Assembly (NCBI RefSeq): GCF_048544455.1
Contig: NC_133537.1
Coordinates: forward strand, 20,645,541-20,709,540
Origin: Silene latifolia
Taxonomy: Eukaryota > Streptophyta > Magnoliopsida > Caryophyllales > Caryophyllaceae
Reading direction: 5' to 3'
Length of the DNA stretch: 64,000 nucleotides
Of this stretch, positions 9,572 through 21,659 are shown in pieces (position 1 is the first letter of the stretch; every line of letters begins with the position of its first letter). A program made the position numbers and the translations under genes. The notes under the pieces are model-generated. The model saw only the letters and a program-made list of their open reading frames with translations, ran no database searches and was not told where the DNA came from.

Positions 9572-12500
9572 ATGAGGGGTCAAAAAATATTATGGTTTGC
9601 GGTCAGTGTCTTGATCATCATGGTTAATATTTGGAGCGTAAAATCAGCGGTAATGGCAGAGTCGTATATGAGATACAGGGACTCGAATCAACCTATTGAA
9701 GTTCGAGTGAATGACCTCTTAAGCAGAATGACATTGGAAGAGAAGGTAGGCCAGATGACACAAATCGACCGTGAAGTAGCCTCATTTGATGTTGTCAAGA
9801 CTTATAATATAGGTAATTCTCGTTATCTGAGACATTTATTTATATTGTTTTCATTTGACTTTATTTACTTACTGGAATCCTGCAAATTCATGTCGATATA
9901 TATGCAGGAAGTGTGTTGAGTGGAGGAGATAGTCCACCGTTTCCAAAAGCCAAAGCTGAAGATTGGATTAGCGTTGTCAACAGGTTTCAAGAAGGGGCAT
10001 TATCGACGCGGTTGGGGATACCCATGATTTACGGGATAGATGCGGTTCATGGTCATGCCAATGTCTTCAATGCCACTGTTTTTCCCCATAACATTGGTTT
10101 AGGAGCTGCTAGGCAAGTTCTTTGCATTCCTTCTTTTTTAATACTCCACTACTTCGTATTTAAGAGTCAAGTTGTTGCTTCTTCACATGCTCTTTCGCCT
10201 TTTCATACGTTAAAGAGTCCAACAATATTGATTGACAACTTGCCAATTTTTGTTTAAGGTAATATTTAATACAAAATTGGAGACAGGGGAGGCCCCTAAA
10301 TTACCTCTAAATCTTGTTATATACTCCGTACCCGTCATTTCCAATCTTACGGACCTCGTCTCAACTTTTTTAACGAGAAATTTTAATAGAACGTTACTGA
10401 TATTGAGTTTCTTAATTATCACACTTTATGTTAAATGTAATGCTTTTATTGTACTGCCAACCAAACTATTCCACCATGACCCAAAATGAAATTTGCCTCG
10501 GACACTAGAATAAACTTACATGCATTTTAGCGACTCATTTTTCTTTCATTTGATCAAATCCAAGGAGTATTTGACTATAAACCCGCAAAATTTCAAGCAA
10601 TGCTTAATTTGATGTTTGATCATTAAAAATGAGTGTTAATCAAAATAAGCAATGGGAATTACAGAGATGTAGAGCTAGTTAGGCGGATTGGTGCGGCGAC
10701 TGCCCTGGAAGTTAGAGCTACAGGCATCAGATACGCATTTGCTCCTTGTATTGCGGTAATTAGCTTCATCCTTTGAAATTTACTCTCTCATTTAAGACCG
10801 GTGTACGGATTATTAAAACCGGTTTATCTCAGGGTATCATTACATGTTCCTTCATATGGGATAATTTGAATACATTTCATAATACAACGATCTTAGGTGA
10901 GACCCGAGCTGTCAGCTACTCAGCTGTCCTCAATATTTGGTGAATGTTCTTTACAGGTCATGACTTGTGACTTGAACTGGTGAATATTCTTTACAGGTTT
11001 GTAGAGACCCAAGATGGGGCCGTTGCTATGAGAGTTACAGTGAGGATCCCGAAATTGTGCGCGAAATGACAGATATTATCTTTGGTTTACAAGGAGAAAA
11101 CCCTCAAGGGTCCCTCAATGGGGTGCCTTATGTTGGACAGAGGTATGAACCTACACAAACACTCCATGTCATGTAAAAATATACAGTTTAACAGAACAGC
11201 TGGGTCCGAGTCTCTATTAACACGAGTACACAACATTGGTGGTTGAGTACGAGCAGCATTGGCATTTAGCTACATTGGCGGATCCATGTGTAACTAACTA
11301 CATGGGTCCTCGGAAACCTTCAAAAAAATTCAAGTCATACTCCGTAAAGACTAGTAGACCTGGCAAAAGTATACCGAATCCGAAAACCGATCGAAAATAC
11401 CCGAATCGACACCTAACCGTACACCCGAAAGGTATAACTGAACTTCACCCCGAAACTTGAATCGACCTGAACTGATTCGAAATCGAACCGAATTTGTAAT
11501 ATCCGAAATAGACCCAAGATCGAATGAACCTGAACTGTTTCAACCTGAATTGTTTTAATCCGAACCGATATATACCTGAACCGATTCAATCCGTACATTG
11601 ATGACAGAAACCCAACATTGAAACCTGAAATGACCCGAATGTACCTAGGCGTCACATTTACGGTGTCTTTTTGTACATGAGTGTCACCCCTTTGACGTCA
11701 ATGAATTAATATTATATCGTAGTTATGCAAAAAAACATTATTTATTACTTTTTTTAAAAAAACTATTCGTATTACATCCAATCTTTTGAATAAAGACCTA
11801 ATCCCTTGACATCCGATCCGATTATGACCTGACTCGAATCTCATCTGCTCTGATATTGACCCGATTCGAACCTTATTTGCACCGATATTGACCCAACTCA
11901 GACCTGAACCAACCCGAAATATCTACAACCGATTAAAAGTGAAAACTGAATCCAACCTGAATTGAATCGAACTGAAATCGAAAATAAAGATAAACCGAAA
12001 TAAGCCGATCCGAAAGAACCCGAACCGAAACTGATCCGATTGACCCGTTTGCCACCTCTGAAGACTAGTGATGTATAAATTTTTAGCAGGACACCGTAAA
12101 CAAAATTTTCAGTCTGATTCACATTTCTCTTTCATGATTAACTGATTATGTTTACTTGGTTTATATTATATGGATGTGTTCAATAGGGAAAAAGTTGCGG
12201 CTTGTGCTAAGCACTTTGTGGGTGATGGAGGGACAACCAGAGGTATTAATGAGAACAACACAGTAATTGACACAGCTGGGTTGTTTAAAATCCACATGCC
12301 TGCATACTTTGACGCCATCAGCAAAGGAGTATCAACCATCATGGTGTCTTACTCTAGCTGGAATGGAGTTAAGATGCACGCTAATCGCAATCTAGTCACT
12401 GGTTTTCTCAAGAACACTCTCCAGTTTAAGGTAATGCCGACTTACAGCCCCTAACTAATCATGGTTCTTATGGAGGTTCATGTTAGCTGATCCCAGACTG

Positions 12501-14391
12501 ATTAGGCTTCTCTGTTGTCGTTTTTGACTACAGGGCTTCATTATCTCGGATTGGGAAGGAATTGACAGGATAACTTATCCTGCTCATGCCAACTATACAT
12601 ACTCTGTCTTAAAAAGTGTACGAGCTGGAATCGACATGGTTAGTGCCTTGCAATGACTTGATTGTTCATGAATTGTTTTTAGAGATGTTCATAGGGCCAT
12701 GGCCTTTTGTCTTTTGCATCCCACCCATGTGGCTCAAAAGAAGAGGCCTGCACCGTATCTAACCCTAGATCACATTTAGTCACCTAGTTTGCTGATAAAG
12801 GTAATATGATGGTATGCGAAATATACAGGTCATGGTCCCTAAAAACTACACTGAATTCATCGACATTCTGACCTCCTTGGTGAAGAACAACTATATAAGG
12901 ATGGAGCGCATCGATGATGCAGTGAAGAGGATTTTGAGGGTCAAGTTCACTATGGGTCTATTCGAAAACCCTATGGCCGATACTAGTCTAGTTCACGAGC
13001 TTGGCAATCAGGTAAAGATAACATACATACCTGACAGAAAATATGGGTTCAGATTTCCTATTCTTCTGTTCATTATAAATTAATTACCTCAATACAAATA
13101 ATCAAATATCACAAGCAAGATTCAAAAATGTAGGCACATAGAGAATTGGCAAGAGAGGCAGTCAGAAAAACTCTTGTTCTACTGAAGAATGGCAAAGACG
13201 GAGACAGTCCAGTACTGCCCCTCCCAAAAGGAGGATCAAAGATACTAGTAGCTGGTACTCATGCTCATAATTTAGGCTATCAATGTGGAGGATGGACTAT
13301 CAATTGGCAGGGATTCTATGGTAACGACGACAATAGAGGTAACTTGAATTCATCAATTCATGATATGGTTGTTCCTTTCCTGTTCTACAATATCATTCAG
13401 CCAACCAGTCCGTCCAATTGTCTACGGGTTACTCTGAGATTGTCCCTTTGTGCGCGTTTCAGACAGCGGTGAAGAAACTAGGTCATAAGGCTAAAGCTTA
13501 ACCTATCTGAATGACCCGACCTGATCTCAATCGTACACAAACATAATAACACAACTATACCTAATAATAACACACCCGAAGCATAGACGACCTTGAAATG
13601 ACTTGATAAAAAATGAATCCAATGCCGTTATATCCTAACCCCTAATGCTTGAACTAACTCGACGTGTATCCCACCTAAGTGACTCATCCTCAAATCTGGG
13701 CGCGTGGCTACTTACATGAGTTACATGACTTACATGTCTTTGCTGCCAACCATGGCCAAGAGCCTATTTCTAAGATACTCGCAAAAACTATATATTTGAA
13801 AATTTGCATAAACAAAAGGAGCCCAAATGGAAGTAAAATTAGATGATTTTCACTAAATACCTTGTTTGATGACCAGGAACCACAATCCTCGACGCAATAA
13901 AATCCACAGTGCACCCATCCACTGAAGTTATATTCGAAGAGAACCCAGATCAAGAATTACTCAACTCAAACGATTTCACCCACGCCATCGTTGTTGTGGG
14001 TGAGCCTCCATATGCAGAGACGGATGGCGACAGTCAAACACTGACAATGATCGAACCAGGACCCTCTGTGATCAGCAACGTCTGTGGGGCCCTGAAGTGC
14101 GTGGTTGTCGTCATATCAGGCCGGCCCATTGTAATTGAACCCTACATGGCCCATATTGATGCCTTGGTTGCAGCATGGTTACCTGGTACAGAAGGCCAAG
14201 GTGTTACTGACGTGCTATTTGGTGATTATGACTTCACCGGAAAGTTGGCAAGAACTTGGTTTAGGAATGTCAGTCAATTGCCAATGAATGTGGGTGACCT
14301 GAATTATGACCCGCTTTTCCCCTTTGGATTTGGTTTAACAACTAATCAGGTTCGGGACTCGGTAACTACATCGGCTGTTCAAGACGAGTGA
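9572..14391 (+). CDS. Glycoside hydrolase family 3 beta-glucosidase / exo-beta-glucanase, nine exons
   Basis: Exons by splice signals and protein continuity: 9572-9812, 9908-10112, 10665-10755, 10997-11142, 12187-12430, 12534-12638, 12829-13011, 13134-13338, 13877-14391. They total 1935 nt in one frame, or 644 residues, the usual size of plant ExoI-type enzymes. The protein starts with a hydrophobic signal/anchor segment (residues ~6-25), so it is probably secreted to the wall. The N-terminal barrel carries [11 protein letters not shown] and the nucleophile Asp315 in FIISDWEG. The C-terminal domain carries the likely acid/base Glu521 in [11 protein letters not shown]. The barley homologue hydrolyses glucose from non-reducing ends of beta-glucans. 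Intron 2 starts with GC instead of GT, intron 3 has a duplicated acceptor, and intron 4 carries a hAT element. All exons are open, so the gene looks functional. The exact substrate cannot be told. Confidence 0.93.
11355..12060. mobile_element. Non-autonomous hAT element inside GH3 intron 4 (706 bp)
   Basis: The left end TAGACCTGGCAAAAGT and inverted right end CAGAGGTGGCAAACGGG are flanked by an exact 8-bp duplication, AAGACTAG (11347-11354 and 12061-12068). The interior is rich in CCGAACCGAAACTGA words, the same style as the 7997 copy. It makes up most of the 1044-bp intron and leaves the splice sites at 11143 and 12186 untouched. Confidence 0.82.
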
Positions 14392-14501
14392 TGACATTTG
14401 CCTGAATCTGTGCAGAAAACATGTCAATTCAGCAGAAGATATAGATTTGGTTGATTGATTTATTATTTTCGTACAGAAAATTATAGATTATAGATGACGA
14501 A

Positions 14502-14507
14502 AATAAA
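14502..14507 (+). terminator. Poly(A) signal candidate for the GH3 gene
   Basis: AATAAA lies 111 bp after the GH3 stop codon, within the 420-bp gap between two convergent genes. Confidence 0.45.
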
Positions 14508-14773
14508 GGTTCACTGTGCATACAACGATTCCATTTAATGACTTGTTTTATAAAATACAGAAATAACACCAATTGTCTCTGATCACTCGTTTTTTTATTG
14601 GGTTAATTATTTGTTGTATTAATACAACGGTTTTACACAAAACTAGAAGACAGAGAGAACACAACATCAAAAGTGTTTTTGATTAAAAAACAGGGTAATG
14701 TAATGTACATGATTACAAAGCACTATATGAAAGATATCAACACACAAACTTTCAAGTTTATCAATAATCCGGA

Positions 14774-14779
14774 TTTATT
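14774..14779 (-). terminator. Poly(A) signal candidate for ARL8
   Basis: On the minus strand this reads AATAAA, about 33 bp after the ARL8 stop codon at 14812-14814. The two genes are tail to tail. Confidence 0.45.
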
Positions 14780-14811
14780 TTTACAAAGAATCGGAACCCA
14801 CGTGAACACAA

Positions 14812-16858
14812 TTAGCTCTTCGACTTGGAATGCTTGACAAGCCAATCGATAACAGAATCAATATTGGTGGAGTTCTTGCAGGAGATCATGAAGCAACACA
14901 CCTCTCTGTTTGTAATTGACTTGAGATCCCTGCACAATGCAAAATCAGTTCAGAACTTAGCAGGTCTAGGGGCTTGTAGAGGGAAGGAAGAGATTAATGG
15001 CTTACATTTCGTCCATAAGTGCGTCTTTGGACAGAGCTCCGGCCTTGTCTATTTTGTTTCCGAGCACCAGTAAAGGGATGCCATTCAGTGAGGGTTTGCT
15101 GAGCAGATCATGGAGTTCACTTCTCGAGGTGCTCATGTTATCATGATCCGCAGCATCCACAACATAACTATACAATAACAAATCAAGGTTTTCAGCATCG
15201 TCCCGAGTATCACCTATTCACCTTTCAAATGCTAACTAATAGAATCTTCGAAGATAAAATCGAGTCTGTGAAAAAGAGAGAGAGGATATCATACACAATA
15301 GCAGAAACAGCGCGGCAATATCTCTCCCACATACTGCGAAACCTCGGCTGGCCACCAAGATCCCACAGCTTTATAGTAACATTCCCTTTGGTCACCTTCT
15401 TCATATTGAAACCCACCTGCAAAATAAATGCCGAATGTCATGTAATTTAAGCTTTATATCAAATAAATGCATTCACTAGTGTATCATGAGTTTCTAGTGA
15501 AATAACAGTAACACATACTGTAGGGATCATATCCTCACTATATCCTCCAGTAGCTACGACATTCACCAGTGAAGTCTTTCCGGCATTCTGTAATCCAATC
15601 AAGGAAAGCTCCATTTCTTGCTTGAAAAAGAGGCTATGGAATAGTCACCAAGGTGAAATTAGTAAACATCAGGGAGCCAAAGTAGTTATAGCTTTATATG
15701 TTCCGGCAATACAAAAGATTCAATCAAACATGTCATATTGAATATGGTAAAATAAGCGGGGAATAATCATCTATTGTAGTTATAAACTACTCCTGCCAAC
15801 TTCCCATTCAAAGAACCAGTCGTAAATCAAATTCATGGCATTTCAAAGACTCCAGTATCTTAAATCAAGAACCACCAACGATCATTGTGTAAGAAGCTTC
15901 TGATTTATTTTCATTCCGTACTAGAGTCCCGGTAGATCAGATGGATATAGCAGTAAGTAGCAATCATTTCACCGATTTGATTAAGATAACAGGCTCAGAG
16001 TATAAATGATCTCTAAACGTGAGCAACGACGAAAAATGAAGTCAAGATTAGAATTAACAGCACCTCTTGATTTAATTTGAACCCTAAAAAAACATCCAAA
16101 TTTCATCTAAATGTCACACATAAACAAACTTGGCAGGTTTATACTTTATATAAGCCCAAACTTCCTCTAATTGCCAGGAGTAAACTTGGGCTGCCTCTCA
16201 GCAAACAGTACGCTATTTCCTAGCGTTCATAAAGTTAACCACCTGCCTCTAATTGCAAAGTTTATTCCCGAGAACAAGGCAAGCCGAAATATTAATTGGC
16301 TAATCACCCACCCCCTTTTATTCACTTTTCTATGTTACAAATTGGTTCTATAAAGACAAGGATTTTAAGCAGACAACAATAACACGCGACAGTGGTAGGG
16401 TGTGAAATTGTGAACGTAGCCTTGCCCTAATACCGTTGTGTCTAAAACACAGAGACAGTTGCTATTACAACTCCAAACTTCAAAAATATAACCGAATCAG
16501 TAATATGGACGTAAATGTCAGCTAATAAACACAAACTAATCCAATATCATTGGCTTACAAAGTTAACAACCAAAGGTGCAAACTTTCAGCTGTGTTCTCA
16601 ATTGGGTTAATAAGCTAAACACAATTTCATCACAATTTAACATTCAAATTAATCACCAAATTCCTTAAATTGGGAATATATAATCCTACTTCTCTAATAA
16701 ACCCGTACAAAAAAAAAATTGGTTAATGCAAAACAAACCTTAATTACGCATAAATTAACAACAATAAAAGGTAAAAGAAATACTAATAAAAAAAAGGAGA
16801 AAGAGGGATAAAGATGAAACCTGCGAAGCCAATTGAGGAGGGCATCCCAAAGACCCAT
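14812..16858 (-). CDS. ARL8: ARL8 small GTPase (ADP-ribosylation-factor-like 8), five exons
   Basis: Minus-strand exons: 16858-16821, 15633-15519, 15416-15295, 15167-15006, 14929-14812. All junctions are GT-AG and the total is 555 nt, or 184 residues, exactly the family length. The protein begins [20 protein letters not shown], the amphipathic membrane-binding helix of ARL8. G-box motifs in order are GLQNAGKTS (P-loop), the switch Thr in [27 protein letters not shown], and SCKNS. The C-terminus is [16 protein letters not shown]8 proteins act on endolysosomal/vacuolar membranes in vesicle movement; plant ARL8 is also known as a host factor for tobamovirus replication. The start is fixed by homology and by the short first exon. 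No damage is seen, and similarity to the Arabidopsis proteins I remember is very high. Intron 1 is 1187 bp. Confidence 0.95.
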
Positions 16859-17303
16859 GGTTTCTGGGTAATGACCCGAGACCCGACCCGGAACACCAGC
16901 CAAAGGTATGTTATTACTCCGTACTTATTAGAGAATAACGGAGAGGGGAGATACTCAATAAATCAATAATCCCCTCTCAAGCCTCCGGACTTCGGAGACA
17001 AAAGGGGAAAAAAAGGAATTTTTGTTGTGTTTGCCTGTTTGGAGTGTTTTTACCCTTTGCAAATTTCAGTTAGTTGAATTCTTTCCAAATAAATTCAATA
17101 TCTCATGGTAGAGTATTTTTTAAAAATCTATTAAAAACGGTGGAATTTAAAAAAAAAAAAAAAAAAAAAAAAACAATTAAACGGGTTGATTATAAAAGTT
17201 TTCCCGAAATTGAAAGTGTGTGTAATTCTGAAGACCAAGTTAAATTCGATGATAAGCGGACATCAATCGATAAAATACATAAATCTATATATCTATCTAT
17301 CTA
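16859..17303. other. ARL8 upstream region with poly(A) run
   Basis: This is non-coding and probably contains the ARL8 leader and promoter (minus strand). A run of 25 A lies at 17149-17173, and an (ATCT)n tract leads up to 17303, directly before the first Helitron. Confidence 0.55.
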
Positions 17304-19480
17304 TCTATATTAATAAAGGAAGTTTTTTCGAGCGATTACAGAGAGTCCAACTTCTTCGAACTACTTAATTCTAAAATAAATGTGTGATAAAAATAAAATT
17401 AGAATAATAAAAATCATTACCTAGGAACATTAGAATTTTACGTTCTATACCCTATTAATATCTATTGATAGTGCTAGAAAAACTAGATAAACATGAATTC
17501 TACCATTACTACTACACGTTTTTTATATCAAAAGATGATTAGTTTTAATTATGCTAGGACTCAAACTATTAGGGAGGAGTACAATATATATGGCCGGCTT
17601 TGTAGCTGTTAAAATACCAAATTTCCAAATATGAGATTGTTTGGTGGGTTTTCCTTCCCTTAATAATTTTTATTTAGTGTGAACGTATTCTAGGGAGTAC
17701 ATTAGAGATTTTCAATATATTTCTCTTCTTTAAATTTTTGCTTGCTAACTTATACGTACTTTTTTTCCCTTCTGTGCAGTGCAGTATAGTCGAAGACTGT
17801 AAAATTTGGCATACATGAGGAGTTGAGGTAGTCATGGTTTTCTGTTTTCGCTTTTTACAAAGACTACATTAATCTCTCAATACATTATTTAGAGATTTAC
17901 TCTATATTGTTTGCTTGCAGATATTATAATTGTGCAGTAAGCATGAGGATTGATCACAATGAACCAACAAATAAGCTCTCTTTTGCCTACCATCAAAGAA
18001 CCAAGCGATACATACATTTATATATGTCCATTTAATCAGTATTTGATTTGCGTATGGTTTGTTTTATAGGTTGATGGTATTATATACTCCATAAGCAATA
18101 TTTTAGTTCAATGGTGCTTATAAGGAGGGATACTCGGTTTGATTTCCTTTTTTGCATGTTTATCTCATAATTATAATAATGTTCTTTATCTGTGACACTA
18201 TTGTTGGCTTTATTTGTAGTAATAAGCTGAATGTCTGCGCATTGCGACAATGTATCTTAAGAATTACTCCGTATTCCGTAAGGGTATATATTTCATCTTA
18301 ATTTATTCATCATCTATTGTATATCATCATCGAGATTATTTGGATGAGGTATCTGTCGTTGACGACTTTGTTAAAGCACAAAAAATATCAAGTAGTCTGT
18401 ACTAATTAGTTGACGTATTAAGGCTGCTTATGTGGGTTACTGATCACTTTAGTTTACTTTGCTTAAAACATCACAGGCAAAAGAGGATCGACCAAACGGA
18501 GACATGGAGCACGAGTACAATAGTCTCATTAGTACGCCCTTTGATTTTGCTCCATATATAAAACACAAGGAGTACAAGCACAAATGTATTTAGAGGATAT
18601 AAAAAAGAATATTTTAATATTGTGGTTATCATCAGAGACGAAGCTCGGATAGAATTATTGCAGGAGCCGGATTCCATATTATTCGTGATCTATACTCAAT
18701 TTGTGTTCTACTCCCTCTGGTTTTTAATTTTCTTCCCGTTTCTCTTATATATGTGAGGAGTATTATAATGAAATGAGAAGAAAACAGCAAGCCGGAGAGA
18801 GTAATAAATATGACACCATTATTTAGCGTTGCTGATATTTGTTAGGATTTCTTAGATGGTATTGATTTCTACTTATTGTTATCATATTGTTATGCAGGAG
18901 CAACGAGAGATGAATAGAATAAAATATAAATTAAAAAGGTATGCACTATATTGAACAATTTTTTTAAATAATGTTCAAAAATTAAATATTTGTCGTTTTG
19001 GTTTGGTTTTGAAACTATTTGTCGAAATGATGTCCACATAAGCTCGGAAAATTTTGAACCTGAAACACGGGACAAACCCGCCGTTGATAATGGCGTGTTT
19101 TGTACAAAATCCAAAAGAAAAAAAATCAATACTAAAATATCTTATATTATCCAACCGTATAGTAAGTGTAGAAATAATCAATTCGACCATTATAGTATCA
19201 TCTTTATATATCATATATGGATGCTGGAAGAGAAGACCAATTCCAATACAAGTATACAACTAGAACCCTAGAAATACTATCAACTATATTTAAATATAGT
19301 AAACATAGAAAGTATTTAATTAGCAATTACATAGAGTACTTGACGAGAATTCGAAAATTTGCACAAAATTTAAGTGCATCTAAACGTCGATGGTTCCCCC
19401 TTCCTGTAAATCTGTAATTGAACATGACCCAACTTTTGCCCATTAACCTTTAAATGTTTCTCATAAACCTTTGAGTATAT

Positions 19481-19794
19481 GGAGTCGTTTGGTTGCCTCG
19501 ATAAAACGTAGGCATTGGGAAATCCCATGAATTGAAAAATCAAGACTTGTTTGGTTGACATATTTTTTTGTAAAATGGAGGAATTCTAACTTCCTAAGAA
19601 CTTCCAATGCCTACATAATGGGGGAATTGGCTTACCTAGCCCCCCTAGGTAATTGAAAGTTCCGGTGGAATTAGATTCCTACATTGATAACCAAACAAGT
19701 TTTCTCAAATCACATGAATTCAATGTAGGAACTTAATTCCTATGAATTAGCATTTCCTAGGAAAATCTAATGCCTTCATGAACCAAACGACTCC
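19481..19794. mobile_element. MITE, PIF/Harbinger (Tourist-like) type (314 bp)
   Basis: The inverted ends GGAGTCGTTTGGTTGC and GGAGTCGTTTGGTTCATG are flanked by a 3-bp TAT on both sides. The short duplication and G-rich terminus favour PIF/Harbinger. It lies inside Helitron A and has no coding capacity. Confidence 0.65.
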
Positions 19795-21227
19795 TATGTT
19801 TCTCCTGATCCTAATTTTTGCTATAATGAATAATGGTAATTTTATACTTCTATCTATTATTGTATATTATGAGATCTAATTTTGTGCTTTTATGATTTTT
19901 CAGGGAAGAGTGAAAGGCGGCTATTTAAACATCAGAGAATTATTGCAACATTAACAATAAGATTAGTATTTTTATACTACGTATTAATGTAATATCATAT
20001 CAATGTTATTGCCACTAAGCCGGTTTTTCTTACGATCTACTTTTATAAGCATTATCAGTTTCGTCATTGTTTATTTTATTTCAAGTATACATGTGTGAAG
20101 TAGTTGCATGATCTTTATATTATTATACCAATTAGCTAAAGTTTTCAAATTTTGGAGGGGTCAACCCATTAAATTGCCTTCAGTATCTGAAGGAGATTGC
20201 CTCAACTGTCGGTAGGGGTACTCCTGATCAACAACCTCGAATATCTAATCTAAGCTACTTTTTCTCTTCTTCTGGATACCATGTTATTGTGTTAATATAT
20301 GTATGTTATCTTTCATTTTCGTTTGCTTAAATAAACTGTATAAATTGATATATTCTGGATAATCTCATTTTGCTCATATGCAGTATTTCTCATTACAAAT
20401 TGAGCTTTTGAGGATTATAAGTTTGTTTATCGCCGCGATTATTGCCGATAATCCATTTATTGCTTCATCTAGGCCAGTCGCCCATGTGTTCATGTTTGTA
20501 TATAATAATTAGTGTTGGTGTTTACGGTTTAGTACGGCGTACGTATTTGACATACATGAATGATGGACCATGGCCTACGCGAGTGTAGAAGATAACATTA
20601 GAGTTCAATCTTAATTTGACAAGAAAGGGGGTGTGAACTGTTTATTATTTTTAATATTAAAATCATTATTTTGTTTAACTAATTAGTTTTAGTTTAAGAG
20701 TCCATGGTTTATTATGATTTGAAACTACGTAGACTGCCGAAATTACGCAATAGTTGGATAAAAACCAAACTTTCCAACACATTTTTTATTACTATTTGAA
20801 GTAGTTCTCACACAAGTATACGAAAATAATGAGAAGAGAGGAGAAAATTCAAAAACTTATAATAGGATCATCTTCCCTACGTACAAAAATTTATTGGGTT
20901 TATATATGCATGGTGTGTTTTTCATTCGAGTTGTGATATCTCAGAGGCAAGACCATTTTTTTTATTCAAAATTTATCTCATCTCATAACTAATACGGAGT
21001 ACATAGTATTAGAATAGAACGTATTAGAACAAACGCTAAAAGACGAGTATTGCCATGAAAATCTCTAACGTGGCTTTTCATTGTATCTTTTTGAGAAACT
21101 TTTACTCCCTCCAATCGAATCAAAATATTTACTTTTATATGGTTTTTGTGACAGCACTTTAATTGTATTTTTCTTTATTTATACACGACTTTTTTCTAAA
21201 AAAAAAAATTAAGATTAGTTTGTTTTA

Positions 21228-21464
21228 GGCCATATTCTTTCTAGCTTAATTTTAGCTCATTTTAATTTAGTTCAGTTCAACTCAGCTTCTTTCAGTTCAC
21301 TCCAGCTCAGGCGCTCAGCTATCTCATCTCATCTCTTCACAAATTAACTTTTACTTCGGTTGAGTTTAGCCTTAACTTTTACTTCGGTTGAGTTTAGCCT
21401 TAATCAGTTCAGTTCAGCTCTGTTAAGTTCAGTTGAGTTCCTTTTAACCGAAAAGAATATAGCC
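21228..21464. mobile_element. MITE, Tourist-like (237 bp)
   Basis: The inverted ends GGCCATATTCTTTC and GGCTATATTCTTTTCGG are flanked by TTA on each side (21225-21227 and 21465-21467), the PIF/Harbinger target. The interior is rich in CAGTTCAGCTC-like words and includes a 27-bp direct duplication around 21345-21400. It lies inside Helitron A. Confidence 0.65.
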
Positions 21465-21659
21465 TTAATAAATGAAAGAGTAAGTTTAAACCAAATAGTG
21501 TTAGATCAATTACTTTTTAGATGGGAAATCTGAAAGATCATATTACAAACGTAAAAGTATTAAAATCTCTGAGTTTATAGGTAGAAAGATTTTTTTTTTT
21601 AATGATGGATCACAAGATCTTACAAGTTGGCCCGTGCATCGCACGGGCATTAAATCTAG

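Larger units (their letters stand above)
17304..21659 (+). mobile_element. Non-autonomous Helitron A (about 4.36 kb)
   Basis: The 5' end is TC, reading TCTATATTAATAAAGGAAG and preceded by A. The 3' end has the hairpin CCCGTGC-atc-GCACGGG (21631-21647) and CTAG at 21656-21659. I see no Rep/helicase or other convincing protein inside. Two MITEs (19481 and 21228) are inserted in it. Its last base abuts Helitron B directly. Confidence 0.75.

Noticed and set aside
13490-13700. A GACCCG-containing stretch in GH3 intron 8 as another hAT element
   Set aside because: It has only a few matching words and no inverted ends or target duplication.
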